Assembly: GCF_042652345.1 (NCBI RefSeq)
Contig: NZ_JBHSJJ010000002.1
Span: 124,001 to 188,000, forward strand
Length of the DNA: 64,000 nucleotides
Origin: Negadavirga shengliensis
Lineage (GTDB): Bacteria; Bacteroidota; Bacteroidia; Cytophagales; Cyclobacteriaceae
Direction: 5' to 3'
The position numbers and the translations under genes are program-made. The notes below the pieces were generated by a model that saw only the letters and a list, made by a program, of their open reading frames with translations, had not been told where the DNA came from and did no database searches. Shown one piece after another: positions 1 to 8,967 of the stretch (the stretch's first letter is position 1; each line of letters opens with the position of its first letter).

Positions 1-71
1 GTCAGTTATCCTAATCTTACTTGCTTATTGAACAAATTTTCTTCTGTCAACGGAACAAGATGATAGAATGA

Positions 72-110
72 AGCCCTTCACGGGTTTTGAACCCGTGAAG
101 GGCTTTTTTT
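72..110 (+). terminator. Rho-independent terminator
   Basis: A 15-bp perfect stem (arms 72-86 and 90-104) with a 3-base loop is followed by a run of T to 110. The T run lies on the plus-strand side, so it should end a plus-strand transcript that enters from left of the window. No gene is visible in the first 211 bases; bases 129-160 hold a short GC-rich palindromic repeat of the type seen in other gaps. Confidence 0.85.
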
Positions 111-211
111 CCCTTATACCAGGATCCAAATAATAACTTTGGTCCCGGGTTTCACCCGCCACATTTTTTTGTTTAAAACACCATCAAACAATTCACTATT
201 CAATATCGATA

Positions 212-1141
212 TCAATGGGACCTTTCAAGATATGCTTCTATTTCTTCCCTGGTAATATTCAGTTTTTTTGGATATTGGTCCATCCATTGGCGAAATTCAT
301 TTTTAATGGCATCGGACCAGCTTCCATGGACTTCCCCTGAAGGATATCTTCCCTGTTGAAGGAGAACCCTTTCGAATTCATCCCGAAGACCAGTCCATTC
401 AGAACTGGCTACCAGTTCTTCCACCAGATAGGCTGGAATAAAGACCACACCATACTCATTCGCAAAAACCACGTCCCCCGGAAAAACGGTCACTTCACCT
501 ATCCTGATAGGGGCATTGATGCTGGTGGGCACAAGGTCTTTGATGGCTGAGGGGTGATGTCCTTTAACCCATGCATTGAATCCCTCGGTTTCCTTAAGTT
601 CCTGCATATCCCGGATAGAGCCGTAAAAAACAACCCCTTTACCTGTTTTTCCGAATATGGCATTCCCTAAGCTGGAGCCGATTAATGTCCCGTCTTTTAC
701 CTTCCCGATACCATCAGCAACATAAATATCACCCTCGGTCAAAATATCTATTGGCCAGGTGTTGATCCCTCCTTTTTGAGGACGGCCCTCCACCTTACCC
801 TGTTCCCTGATTAAACTGTCAAGATCCGGCCGGTATGGCATAAACTGTGCAGTAACCGCGCGACCCACCATTGTCTCACCTGGCTTGAGTACTATCCAGT
901 CATTTTCGACCTGATTTCTAAACCCCCTGCGGTTCAAAAAACCCCAAATTTGCTCCAAGGTAGCATTTTCTAAACTCTGCAGGTACTGATCCGGTACCAT
1001 CGGACGGCCATCAGGAAAACGCTCCCCTTTCCAATTGAATGTCAGGTGCTTTACATATTCCGGTGAAGATCCAATCTGTTGGGCCTTGGCAAAATAAATA
1101 TTCGATAGAAGTGCCAGGAAAATAAAAATGTTTTTGTTCAT
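212..1141 (-). CDS. Exported RraA family protein (HMG aldolase-like)
   Basis: The 309-residue protein has an N-terminal signal peptide (residues 1 to about 20, ending AKA before QQ). The rest resembles the RraA / 4-hydroxy-4-methyl-2-oxoglutarate aldolase fold, with the glycine-rich DGIGKVKDGTLIGSSLGNAIFGK stretch split around residues 145-165 and VFPGDVVFANEYGVVFIP near 220. Family members are metal-dependent aldolases or decarboxylases, or act as RNase E regulators; they are normally cytoplasmic and about 160-240 residues, so the signal peptide and N-terminal extension are unusual. It is the last gene of a seven-gene minus-strand cluster, 106 bp after the nitrilase-like gene, which favours a catabolic aldolase or decarboxylase role over RNA regulation. 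The substrate is unknown. Confidence 0.8.
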   Translation of the reverse strand: MNKNIFIFLALLSNIYFAKAQQIGSSPEYVKHLTFNWKGERFPDGRPMVPDQYLQSLENATLEQIWGFLNRRGFRNQVENDWIVLKPGETMVGRAVTAQFMPYRPDLDSLIREQGKVEGRPQKGGINTWPIDILTEGDIYVADGIGKVKDGTLIGSSLGNAIFGKTGKGVVFYGSIRDMQELKETEGFNAWVKGHHPSAIKDLVPTSINAPIRIGEVTVFPGDVVFANEYGVVFIPAYLVEELVASSEWTGLRDEFERVLLQQGRYPSGEVHGSWSDAIKNEFRQWMDQYPKKLNITREEIEAYLERSH

Positions 1142-1247
1142 ATTTTGGGTTAGCAGTCGCTTTTATGTTTTGGGAAAATCGAATATTGAATGAATTGGGT
1201 ATGTTTCAGTGATTATTTATTAAGCGGAATCCATGGATTTGAACCTC

Positions 1248-2285
1248 TTATGCCCTTGATTGCTGTTGCACGATTTCGGCCTCTCTCAACCCTTCCGAAT
1301 GGGGCTGCAAGTTGAATTCCTTCACAATGTCTTTAATGTATATTTCAGGAGAGAGGGATTCAATAATTGTCCACTCCTCTTCATGGAAAATCGTGATTTT
1401 CACTTTTCTGCCGTATTTCTTCTCAATATCGCCGCATTCCTTTAAATACATAAAGGTGGGCAGAAAAACCTTTTCCATATTCACCTTTCCGCAATAAAAA
1501 TTGGGATTCCAAATTCCCGTGGTCGCAACGGTTTCGCCATCGATATCGCAGACTTTTGAGTTGTTTTTGTTGGTACTGGAAGCCACAATACACTTGTTCT
1601 GCAATGCTTTCATGTTCAACTGTTTACCGCCATCAAATGCTGAAGGCCAAAAAATGATTTTTGCTCCCTGATCCCTAAGCATTTTCCATCCGTCTTCCCA
1701 GTTGATATCATAGCAAATCTGGATGCCAATCGGGCCAAATTCAGTTGGAATGACCGGCTGCTGCAATGCGCCGCAAACTATTCCGTCCTGTATATATCCG
1801 GTTGTTTCATGAATTTTTTTATAGTCGCCTATCCGGTTCCCCTTTCTGTCAAATACCACGGCGGTATTGTATATTCTCCCTTCAGAAGAGGTAAAAACAG
1901 GACAAATGGTATAACAATTCAATGTTTTTGAGAACTCAGAAAACTTTTTCAACACCTTCTCTGAAACAGCGGCTTTTTCTGCGAATGTGAGATTTTGCTC
2001 AACATTTGCGAACGGGAAAAATTCGGGCAAGCAGACAAAATCAGGCTGGTATTTTACTGCCTGTTTCAGCACCTCCTCAACCTTGCCTACCATCAATTCA
2101 GGCGTTTCGGCTTTGATTCCCATCTGTGATACACCGGCTATCCAAACCTCGCGGGGAGGTTTGACCTCATTTGTTCCAAATTCCGGTGGATTGGCAGACA
2201 ATGAAGAAGGGATAAATGAAGCCATACCTGTGGTCAGGGCTGTTTTTTGAATAAAATCCCGACGGGAAATTTCATGGGTTTTCAT
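1248..2285 (-). CDS. Tat-exported carbon-nitrogen hydrolase (nitrilase superfamily)
   Basis: The protein has 345 residues. The N terminus carries a twin-arginine signal (SRRDFIQK, residues 8-15) with a hydrophobic stretch to about 30. The catalytic triad of the nitrilase superfamily is visible: Glu in LPEFFPF near residue 88, Lys in DYKKIHE near 157, and Cys in IQICYDINWEDG near 190. The superfamily hydrolyses amides or nitriles, including N-carbamoyl compounds. Export of a folded hydrolase by Tat fits a periplasmic step in the same catabolic cluster, where a second Tat-type enzyme (5523-6461) is also encoded. It lies 89 bp after the tandem alpha/beta hydrolase gene. An amidase is more likely than a true nitrilase, but the substrate cannot be assigned. 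Confidence 0.85.
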   Translation of the reverse strand: MKTHEISRRDFIQKTALTTGMASFIPSSLSANPPEFGTNEVKPPREVWIAGVSQMGIKAETPELMVGKVEEVLKQAVKYQPDFVCLPEFFPFANVEQNLTFAEKAAVSEKVLKKFSEFSKTLNCYTICPVFTSSEGRIYNTAVVFDRKGNRIGDYKKIHETTGYIQDGIVCGALQQPVIPTEFGPIGIQICYDINWEDGWKMLRDQGAKIIFWPSAFDGGKQLNMKALQNKCIVASSTNKNNSKVCDIDGETVATTGIWNPNFYCGKVNMEKVFLPTFMYLKECGDIEKKYGRKVKITIFHEEEWTIIESLSPEIYIKDIVKEFNLQPHSEGLREAEIVQQQSRA

Positions 2286-2374
2286 AATCTAAGGGTTTAA
2301 AGGTCTGACATAATTTAGGATATAATTTTGAATTTTATGAATAGATTGATCTATAAATCAAAGGATTATAGCTT

Positions 2375-4633
2375 TCACTGGAAACACCAGTCCACCATTT
2401 CTCCCGGGATTTCTGCTAAAGGCAATATCTTCAGGTTGTCTGGCACTTCGCTTTTTGAATATACCGACGTCGGAAAATCCATTTCCTGTTCAATAAAGCT
2501 TTCTGAAGCGGATTCAAGAACATGGTCTTTTACATTCAACAATGCAACTTTTCTGGGGGAAATGCATCCTAACAGATCCGGTAAGTCATAGGCGGTTAAT
2601 ACCCCCGCGATTGTCGCACTGAAATCCATTTTATAAGGCAGCCCCGGACCTTTGTAGCCGGTCGGAATCATTCCCAGTTTATAAATCCTGTTCATGGCAA
2701 CCGCCCTGTAGGATAGAGGTAGACCCGATAGTAATATACCCTTGATGGAAGGGTCAAATGCGGCCGCATGAATGAGTGGAATACCCATTTCATCGATCCC
2801 GATTGCCCCGATTTTTTCGGAATTCACATCGGGCAGTGCTTTCAGATAGGTCACCACCCTCAGTATGTCTCCTGCCTGTATCCCCACCACACTCCTTCCA
2901 ATTAATGCCGCAGTATTTCCGGCATCTGCCGTCCCTTGCCTATTGGCAACCGTATTTTCCGTTTCCCCCACGCCCAGAACATCTGCTGCGGCCACCACAT
3001 AACCTTTTTTCACCAGTCTCTCTATCTCCCCTCCCGGTTTTGCCTCTGTCACCTTTCCTTTTGGATGAAGGTATACAATCGCCGGATGTTTTTTGGGGTT
3101 TCCCTCAGGGACAAACAATAAAACAGGAATGGCATAATCCCCCTCTCCCATTATGGCATACTTGCCCACGGAATAACCTTCTCTCCTGTACTTTCCATTG
3201 ATAAACGCCTCCACTGCTCCCGGGGCTGGAGCAATAAATCCCGACAGTTCCTTTGCCCTGACTTTCACCTGACCCAGGTGGTGATCCATATTTTTCCGGG
3301 ATTTTTCAAGTTGCTCCACCAGTTTCTCCGTCTCTTTCCGGTTTACATCAAAAATCATGTCCCCCCCATAAGAGGTAAAAACCTGGCCTGTCGGCGTTAC
3401 CCTTAGCTCTTCTTCCGAAAATACCTCACCTTCCATCTCGGCGGGGTCACCTGGTATGTTGAAATGTTTCATAAAGAAAGCGTATATGGCCAATCTTATT
3501 TTGGCTGTCATCCAGTGCTTGGAATCATCTTCAGCCATTTCTATATTATCTTCCAGTCCAAAGGCCTTATAAGCCGATTTTGCCTCTGAATAGGCTTCCC
3601 TGGCCCCCTGGAGGGTGAGGTATTCGTCCCGTGAGGTAAAGGTCAGTAAAGTGGGCTTTGGTGCCCTTACTTCCAGAAAATCCTCCAGGGTAATTCCTTC
3701 GGCGAGTCCACCGATAAAAGATGCCTCTGCATCCTGGATGCCTTTTGTTTCCAATTGCCGCCTGTTTGTGGTGGACCAACTGCATGGCACGGATACCTTT
3801 ACCCTGTCGTCAAATGCAGCAATGTAGGAAGTTACCGTTCCTCCTCCCGAAAATCCGGTCACCCCTATCCTGTCCGGATCCACGTCGTTTCGGGATACCA
3901 GGTAATCAATGGCACGTATCCCTTCCCAAATAAAGTATTTGGCTGCTGAGACTCCAGATATGGCACACTGGTTTCCAAAATAGTTATGCTCCATCACGGT
4001 ATACCCAATCGCAGAAAAATTAATATCCGGGTCAAAATATTGAAGGTGTTCCCCCTGTCCCGGAGGATCGATTGCCAATACAATCATTCCCTTCATGGCC
4101 AGATTATGGTTAATTACCTGGTATAAGGGGTTCCTGAATGCTTCCTGGTTATGGCCGATTACATTTAAAATAGCGGGAGCCTTTCCCTGCAGCCCTTCGG
4201 GAACATACAGGCAGCCAGTCACATAATACCCTGGAAAGGCTTCAAAAACAATTTTATCGATCCTGTAGCCCTGTCTCTTGATGGTTCCTGTGATCTGCGG
4301 CTTCAGGAGGGTCTTTTCGGGAAAAGTACCTGCCAACTCGTCCAGTTTATCCCTCACCGTACGCTGCCTGTTCATCCAATCGCTTTTGGTCCTCAGCTCA
4401 GCTATCTCCCTGTCCCTTTTCTCATAAAGGTCTCTTGCCTGCTTTGTCAGGTGATGGATCAGCAGACTGCCGGGGTTGTTCCACCTTATCCACTGCTGGA
4501 AAACATCAAGGTTTTCTTCCTCAGGGACCAGATCAAGGTGGGTGTTTATGGGCAAAACCTTCTCCTGCGCAAAGAGCGTCTGGGCTGTAAAACACACACA
4601 AAAAAACAGCATATAAAGTTGATATTTCCCCAT
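2375..4633 (-). CDS. Exported tandem alpha/beta hydrolase (acetyl xylan esterase-like)
   Basis: This 752-residue protein has a Sec signal peptide (residues 1-22, ending LFAQ). The first half is an acetyl-xylan-esterase / dienelactone-hydrolase-like alpha/beta hydrolase with nucleophile Ser262 in GFSGGG, an oxyanion region at NVIGHNQEAF, and a candidate catalytic His in DDSKHWM near residue 375. From about residue 460 a second alpha/beta hydrolase domain begins (IPVLLFVPEG, AIVYLHPKG), but its nucleophile elbow reads GIDEMG, with Asp where Ser is expected. Family members deacetylate glycans or cleave esters. It lies 69 bp after the first amidohydrolase, on the same strand as the whole cluster. 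A polysaccharide or phenolic esterase is plausible; the second domain may be structural or use different chemistry. Confidence 0.82.
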   Translation of the reverse strand: MGKYQLYMLFFCVCFTAQTLFAQEKVLPINTHLDLVPEEENLDVFQQWIRWNNPGSLLIHHLTKQARDLYEKRDREIAELRTKSDWMNRQRTVRDKLDELAGTFPEKTLLKPQITGTIKRQGYRIDKIVFEAFPGYYVTGCLYVPEGLQGKAPAILNVIGHNQEAFRNPLYQVINHNLAMKGMIVLAIDPPGQGEHLQYFDPDINFSAIGYTVMEHNYFGNQCAISGVSAAKYFIWEGIRAIDYLVSRNDVDPDRIGVTGFSGGGTVTSYIAAFDDRVKVSVPCSWSTTNRRQLETKGIQDAEASFIGGLAEGITLEDFLEVRAPKPTLLTFTSRDEYLTLQGAREAYSEAKSAYKAFGLEDNIEMAEDDSKHWMTAKIRLAIYAFFMKHFNIPGDPAEMEGEVFSEEELRVTPTGQVFTSYGGDMIFDVNRKETEKLVEQLEKSRKNMDHHLGQVKVRAKELSGFIAPAPGAVEAFINGKYRREGYSVGKYAIMGEGDYAIPVLLFVPEGNPKKHPAIVYLHPKGKVTEAKPGGEIERLVKKGYVVAAADVLGVGETENTVANRQGTADAGNTAALIGRSVVGIQAGDILRVVTYLKALPDVNSEKIGAIGIDEMGIPLIHAAAFDPSIKGILLSGLPLSYRAVAMNRIYKLGMIPTGYKGPGLPYKMDFSATIAGVLTAYDLPDLLGCISPRKVALLNVKDHVLESASESFIEQEMDFPTSVYSKSEVPDNLKILPLAEIPGEMVDWCFQ

Positions 4634-4702
4634 ATTTTTTTGGTTTTATGCTTGCATTGCTTTTTGGTGCCTGGAATGACTCTGCGCTCCCGGATTGCTA
4701 AA

Positions 4703-5539
4703 TCATAAATTTAAAATTCTTTTCGCATTGCCAGACCGCAGCATTTCCTTGGTGGGTTCATCTGCTTCCGCTTCGCTCAAGGATTCAATACGCAGCCTTC
4801 CTGTGAGATAATCCAGTATAGGTGAATGGCTTCCAAATGCAAACCGGTTATTTCCAAACCTTTTTAACAACTCATATAAATTATCTTCCCCCCTGATCTG
4901 TCTACCCGAGGTATCAAATAAGACATCGGCTCTCTTGATCACATCCATATCTTCCGGATCCAATTGAATACTATTGGCGATATTGAGTATTAAGTATCTT
5001 GCGTCGGGCACTTCCTTTATAATGGGCATAATATTTCTGACTGCCCATTCCCTGGTGATGATATCAAACTTTACAGCTGCATTTCCTTCAAAGACCGGAA
5101 TGTCCATCCAGGACCGCTGCCTGCTGTCCACCATCCGGATATCCAATGCAACCGGCAGACCCCAGTCCCTCGCGCGTTTTACCAGTTCAACAAACGAAGG
5201 GTGGTTTATTTCATAATCGTGGTACTGTGGAAATAAGCGAAGTCCCTTCATCCCCATTTTGGTGATGCAAATTTCAAAATCCTGTCTCCACCCTGCGTAA
5301 ATGGGGTTAATGATTGCAAAAGGTATAAAACGCTCTTTAAACTCACTGACCGACTTGATCTCCTCATACAATTCTTCATTGGCGGACTGTGTATTCTTAT
5401 AAAAAATCCCATTTAAATTACTGATAACCGATACATCTACTCCAAACCTGTTCATCCTTTCGAGAAGCAGTCTACAGGTATTGTGCTTCAACTGCTTAAA
5501 TGGCCAGTGACCGACATAAGCATTAATATCCACCAACAT
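4703..5539 (-). CDS. Amidohydrolase family protein, divergent metal site
   Basis: The 278-residue protein has the TIM-barrel pattern of amidohydrolase-2 enzymes (GMKGLRLFPQYHDY, then ALDIR and FAFGSHSPILD). No signal peptide is seen. The N-terminal metal motif, normally DxHxH, reads DINAYVGHW, so both usual histidines are absent, and the late FGSD motif reads FGSHS. It overlaps the upstream amidohydrolase by 17 bp, so the two are probably translationally coupled and may work as a pair. The family hydrolyses or decarboxylates small cyclic or carboxylated substrates; metal binding here would need different ligands. It could be an inactive partner or a distinct subfamily. Confidence 0.78.
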   Translation of the reverse strand: MLVDINAYVGHWPFKQLKHNTCRLLLERMNRFGVDVSVISNLNGIFYKNTQSANEELYEEIKSVSEFKERFIPFAIINPIYAGWRQDFEICITKMGMKGLRLFPQYHDYEINHPSFVELVKRARDWGLPVALDIRMVDSRQRSWMDIPVFEGNAAVKFDIITREWAVRNIMPIIKEVPDARYLILNIANSIQLDPEDMDVIKRADVLFDTSGRQIRGEDNLYELLKRFGNNRFAFGSHSPILDYLTGRLRIESLSEAEADEPTKEMLRSGNAKRILNL

Positions 5540-6461
5540 GTCGGCCTCCTTTGCTTAATACACGGTTATAATTTTCAAAAAAGATTTTCTTCTTTTGTGC
5601 TTCCGTTGCACTGGATGCCAAAATCTTCCCCACATTCGCCTCATAACAACTGTCCGTTCCAAAAAAAATCCTGTCCTCACCAAGTTCCCTAATGGCAAAG
5701 TCAATCATATTTTCCTCATTATTGCTCCCACTGGTATCCACATAAATATTCGGATAATCTCTAAAGGATTTGCATATATATTCCCAGTCACCGCCCCCGC
5801 CTATATGGGCAAAATGGAATGTTGTTTGGGGGTATCTTTTGGCAGCATCCACCATGTCCTCCGGTAGGGTAGTATTGGGTAATATGCCGATATCATATTT
5901 CATCCGGTATCCTGCCATACCCAATTGGCAGAATCCATGCATAAAAACCACCATATTAAGGTCAGTAAGTTTTTCAATAATCGGGTAATATAAAGGGTCA
6001 TTGATTTTGACTTGGGTGTAACCCTTATAACCGGCCATTCCCAGATCAACGCAGCGATTTAATTCTTCAAGGGATTCTTTCCTGTAAAGGGGATTCAGGG
6101 TAAAAAAACCAATCACCCGATCAGGGTACCGCTTCATGGCATTGAATACCGTATCGTTGTTCTTTCTGACTTGGTCAGGCCCTTCAGGATCGGTACCTGA
6201 AAAATTGGTCACGGGCTTCGAAATCTGCATCTTACCGATACCCAGCTGGTCGGCAAGTTCCATTTGTTTATCTAAATCCGCTTGGGGATGACAATGCGCA
6301 TCAAACTTCGGGTATTTCATCACCTCCTTCATGATATCAAAGGAAGAAATTTCCGGTTCCCAACTCTGGGAATCGTCCGTGATCTTGCCGCCTAACATGA
6401 TACCTGCCGCTGAGAGAGAGGTATCTTTAAAAAATCTTCTCCGGTTGATCTTTTTTGACAT
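5523..6461 (-). CDS. Tat-exported amidohydrolase
   Basis: The 312-residue protein begins MSKKINRRRFFKDTSLSAAG, a clear twin-arginine signal. The amidohydrolase-2 barrel follows: metal motif DAHCHPQ near residue 55, MHGFCQLG near 172, FHFAHIGGGGDW near 220 and FFGTDSCYE near 270, with histidines and the late Asp all present, so it looks catalytically competent. It sits 62 bp after the enolase-superfamily gene and its end overlaps the start of the second amidohydrolase by 17 bp. The intact metal site contrasts with the degenerate one in its neighbour. It probably acts on a lactone or carboxylated small molecule in the periplasm; the exact reaction is unknown. Confidence 0.83.
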   Translation of the reverse strand: MSKKINRRRFFKDTSLSAAGIMLGGKITDDSQSWEPEISSFDIMKEVMKYPKFDAHCHPQADLDKQMELADQLGIGKMQISKPVTNFSGTDPEGPDQVRKNNDTVFNAMKRYPDRVIGFFTLNPLYRKESLEELNRCVDLGMAGYKGYTQVKINDPLYYPIIEKLTDLNMVVFMHGFCQLGMAGYRMKYDIGILPNTTLPEDMVDAAKRYPQTTFHFAHIGGGGDWEYICKSFRDYPNIYVDTSGSNNEENMIDFAIRELGEDRIFFGTDSCYEANVGKILASSATEAQKKKIFFENYNRVLSKGGRHVGGY

Positions 6462-6523
6462 TCGCTTAATCCTTTTAGTTTTCCTTGTAATCCAGATCAG
6501 GCAGCGTTGGTTTCCGGCCCGCC

Positions 6524-8026
6524 CTATTTGGGAACAATGCCGGTTGGTTGTCCAAGGGTATAGCGGCCACTCCAGAGGTGGTCCGCTGCCCGCTTATCAT
6601 CCCACTCCGGTGTTGGGGCAAAATAGGATTTATCTGGTGGGAAAAGGTGTTTTTTAACTTCTTCCTCGTTTAATTCAATTCCCAATCCGGGAGCAGCCAG
6701 CGGGACATTGCCGTAACCTTGTTCCACCAATTTCCGGCCATCTGTCGTTATGACCAGGTTTTGCCACCAGGGATTATCCACTGCCTGGGTGGTCATTTCC
6801 AGGGCCAGAAAATTTTGGGTAGCCGCTGCACAATGGACATTGGCCATAAACAATACCGGTGATCCAGAGGCATGCATGGCCATGGATATACCCTTCTCCT
6901 CGGCATAATCGCCGATTTTCTTGGTTTCCAGCATTCCTCCTGAAGTCGCAAGGTCTGGATGAATCATGTCCACTGCCTGGGCATTGCAGAGTTTTATAAA
7001 CTCTTCTTTAAGGTATATATCTTCACCGGTCATGACGGGTGTTTGTAACGTGTCGGTTAAAACCTTCAACTGGTCTGTCATTTCCCAGGAAAGCATATCT
7101 TCCAACCATGCCAATCTGAAAGGGTCAAGGGCCTGCCCTACCCTTATACAGGTATTGATGTCATAATTTCCAAATCCATCAGCAGAAAGGGGAATGTCAT
7201 ATCCAATGACGTTGCGTACGTTGTCCACATATTCCGCCAGGGCATCCAAGCCCTTTTCAGTAATCTGAAGTTGGGTGAAAGGTTGTTTGGTTCTGCTATA
7301 AGTAGTGATATCATTGGTCTTGGGCTCAGTCCAAAACCTGGAATTGACCAGGGCACCGGGAATATGCTGGATGATATCCAGGCTGGGATAAAATTTTAAC
7401 CAGGTATAACCCTGTTCTTCCAGGCGGTGTTTTACGTCCGCTTTAAATTTAGGAATGTCCATATTTGCGCCGTCATGGACGGGAAGGTAGGAATACAGCC
7501 GCACCTTGTCCCTGTACCTTCCTCCGAGTAATTGCCAGCATGGCACGCCATACGCCTTTCCGGCTAAATCCCAAAGGGCCATTTCCACTCCGCTGACACC
7601 GCCTCCCTGACGGCCATGATGGCCAAATTGTTTGATAATTTTGAACAACATCTCCACGTTGCAGGGATTTTCCCCTAAAATCCGGCTTTTAAGGAGAAGC
7701 GCATACCGTTCGTCGCCGGAATCCCTGACCTCACCCAATCCATAAATTCCCTGGTTGGTATCAATACGGATAATGGGATGCCGGGAACCTTCGGGACCCA
7801 ACTGCAGCACACAATACCGCATATCCGTAATTTTCAAATCGGAGGGATTAGAAAAGCGGTTTACTTTGGAGGTCACATGGGAAATCGAATCTTCTGTCCT
7901 GGAAAACATGAAATCACCTAACGACATCCCTTTCCAAACCACACCGGTCTCATTCAGGAAGACCCGTAAATCTTCTTCGGAAGCGGGATGCTTAATTCCT
8001 TTCTTGATTTCGCTTTTGTCTTCCAC
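6524..8026 (-). CDS. Enolase superfamily enzyme (mandelate racemase/galactonate dehydratase-like)
   Basis: The 500-residue protein carries an N-terminal extension of about 60 residues before the MR/MLE N-terminal domain (KITDMRYCVLQ). The catalytic barrel shows a Lys in TWLKFYP, the three metal ligands as Asp in SADGFGNYD, Glu in WLEDML and Glu in GEDIY, and a C-terminal His in MHASGSP. This arrangement is typical of sugar-acid dehydratases of the galactonate/mannonate dehydratase type rather than muconate cycloisomerase. No signal peptide is evident, so it should act in the cytoplasm. In the cluster it could dehydrate a sugar acid to a 2-keto-3-deoxy acid, which would pair logically with an aldolase; the RraA-like protein has an export signal, so the coupling is not certain. 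Confidence 0.85.
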   Translation of the reverse strand: MEDKSEIKKGIKHPASEEDLRVFLNETGVVWKGMSLGDFMFSRTEDSISHVTSKVNRFSNPSDLKITDMRYCVLQLGPEGSRHPIIRIDTNQGIYGLGEVRDSGDERYALLLKSRILGENPCNVEMLFKIIKQFGHHGRQGGGVSGVEMALWDLAGKAYGVPCWQLLGGRYRDKVRLYSYLPVHDGANMDIPKFKADVKHRLEEQGYTWLKFYPSLDIIQHIPGALVNSRFWTEPKTNDITTYSRTKQPFTQLQITEKGLDALAEYVDNVRNVIGYDIPLSADGFGNYDINTCIRVGQALDPFRLAWLEDMLSWEMTDQLKVLTDTLQTPVMTGEDIYLKEEFIKLCNAQAVDMIHPDLATSGGMLETKKIGDYAEEKGISMAMHASGSPVLFMANVHCAAATQNFLALEMTTQAVDNPWWQNLVITTDGRKLVEQGYGNVPLAAPGLGIELNEEEVKKHLFPPDKSYFAPTPEWDDKRAADHLWSGRYTLGQPTGIVPK

Positions 8027-8170
8027 TGAATCTATAAAATATGGTTTTAGAAACGTTTACTGGATGATTAAATTACAAATTGAAATTCAATGGTCCAATT
8101 GATTGGCTAAAAGAACATTCTCCTTTCCAAAAAGTTTCTCCCTCTTACTCCAAATAGTTGTTTTTGATAT

Positions 8171-8890
8171 TCACTTTGAGACAGCATTTTCCTTTACATA
8201 TTTTTCCATATTATTGGGTGTTTGGTCCTCCAGGTCACTGATGTAATGGTATCTTTCCGCCCATTCAAGGCCATATTCCTCTCCTAATTTTTTATTGGAA
8301 ATCTGCCCAAAATTCAGCCGCTTGGCATCAATATCAAAAACAAAATGTTTTACCCAGTTGAAATTGGCGGTATCGTCGTCATTCCCAAGGATGGGCAGGC
8401 GTTTTCCCTGGGCTGCCAAATCATCCCTCATTTTTTTTCTATAACCTTGTCCAGCCGGCCCTTTTGTGACATTCAGCATGTTTACCTCCACCTTCTTGTC
8501 AATATAATCCGAAATGTCCACTATTCTGTTGACCCTTTGGGTCTCTCTGGAATAGTAATACCTTACCTTGGGGGTATGGGGTTTCAGTTCCACATCGAAA
8601 TGTTCCGGATAATCCTCCCGCCCACCGGCATGCCACCTTGCCATTTCCACTGCCTTTGCAGTCACCACATGATCATGGTTTTCTTCATAATGTTCCCAAG
8701 GATCCCAACACACAATCGTATCCACCTTTAAAAGTCTGAACAGGAAGATCAGCCTGCCTTTTAGGTCCTGGATGCCCATGTTGTCCATTTGATGGTGGCT
8801 ATAATTCAAATCATAAGCCTTCTCCATGCCATAGGCTTTGGCATTGTCAATGCTCCAATCATTTAATACAAATCTTACAGAATTTTGCAA
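8171..8890 (-). pseudogene. 5'-truncated PIG-L (LmbE) family deacetylase
   Basis: The remaining 239 codons match the middle and C-terminal part of PIG-L/LmbE N-acetylglucosaminyl deacetylase-like proteins: DTIVCWDPWEHYEENHDHVVTA corresponds to the family's HPDH-A metal region, followed by the MARWHAGG segment. The N-terminal AHPDDxE motif that supplies two zinc ligands and the catalytic Asp is missing. The reading frame opens just after a TGA at 8894-8896, the only start at its upstream end is TTG (8888-8890), and no frame upstream encodes the missing part before the DUF2231 gene begins. The gene therefore looks decapitated by a deletion or recombination. It is the first minus-strand gene of the catabolic cluster, 144 bp upstream of the enolase-superfamily gene. 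A translated remnant is possible but should not be an active deacetylase. Confidence 0.7.
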
Positions 8891-8967
8891 AAGTCATTCC
8901 CCCGGTTGATAAATATCATGAATTTTAAATGTGGTTCATGATATCTTTAATAACAAATTTAGATGAT

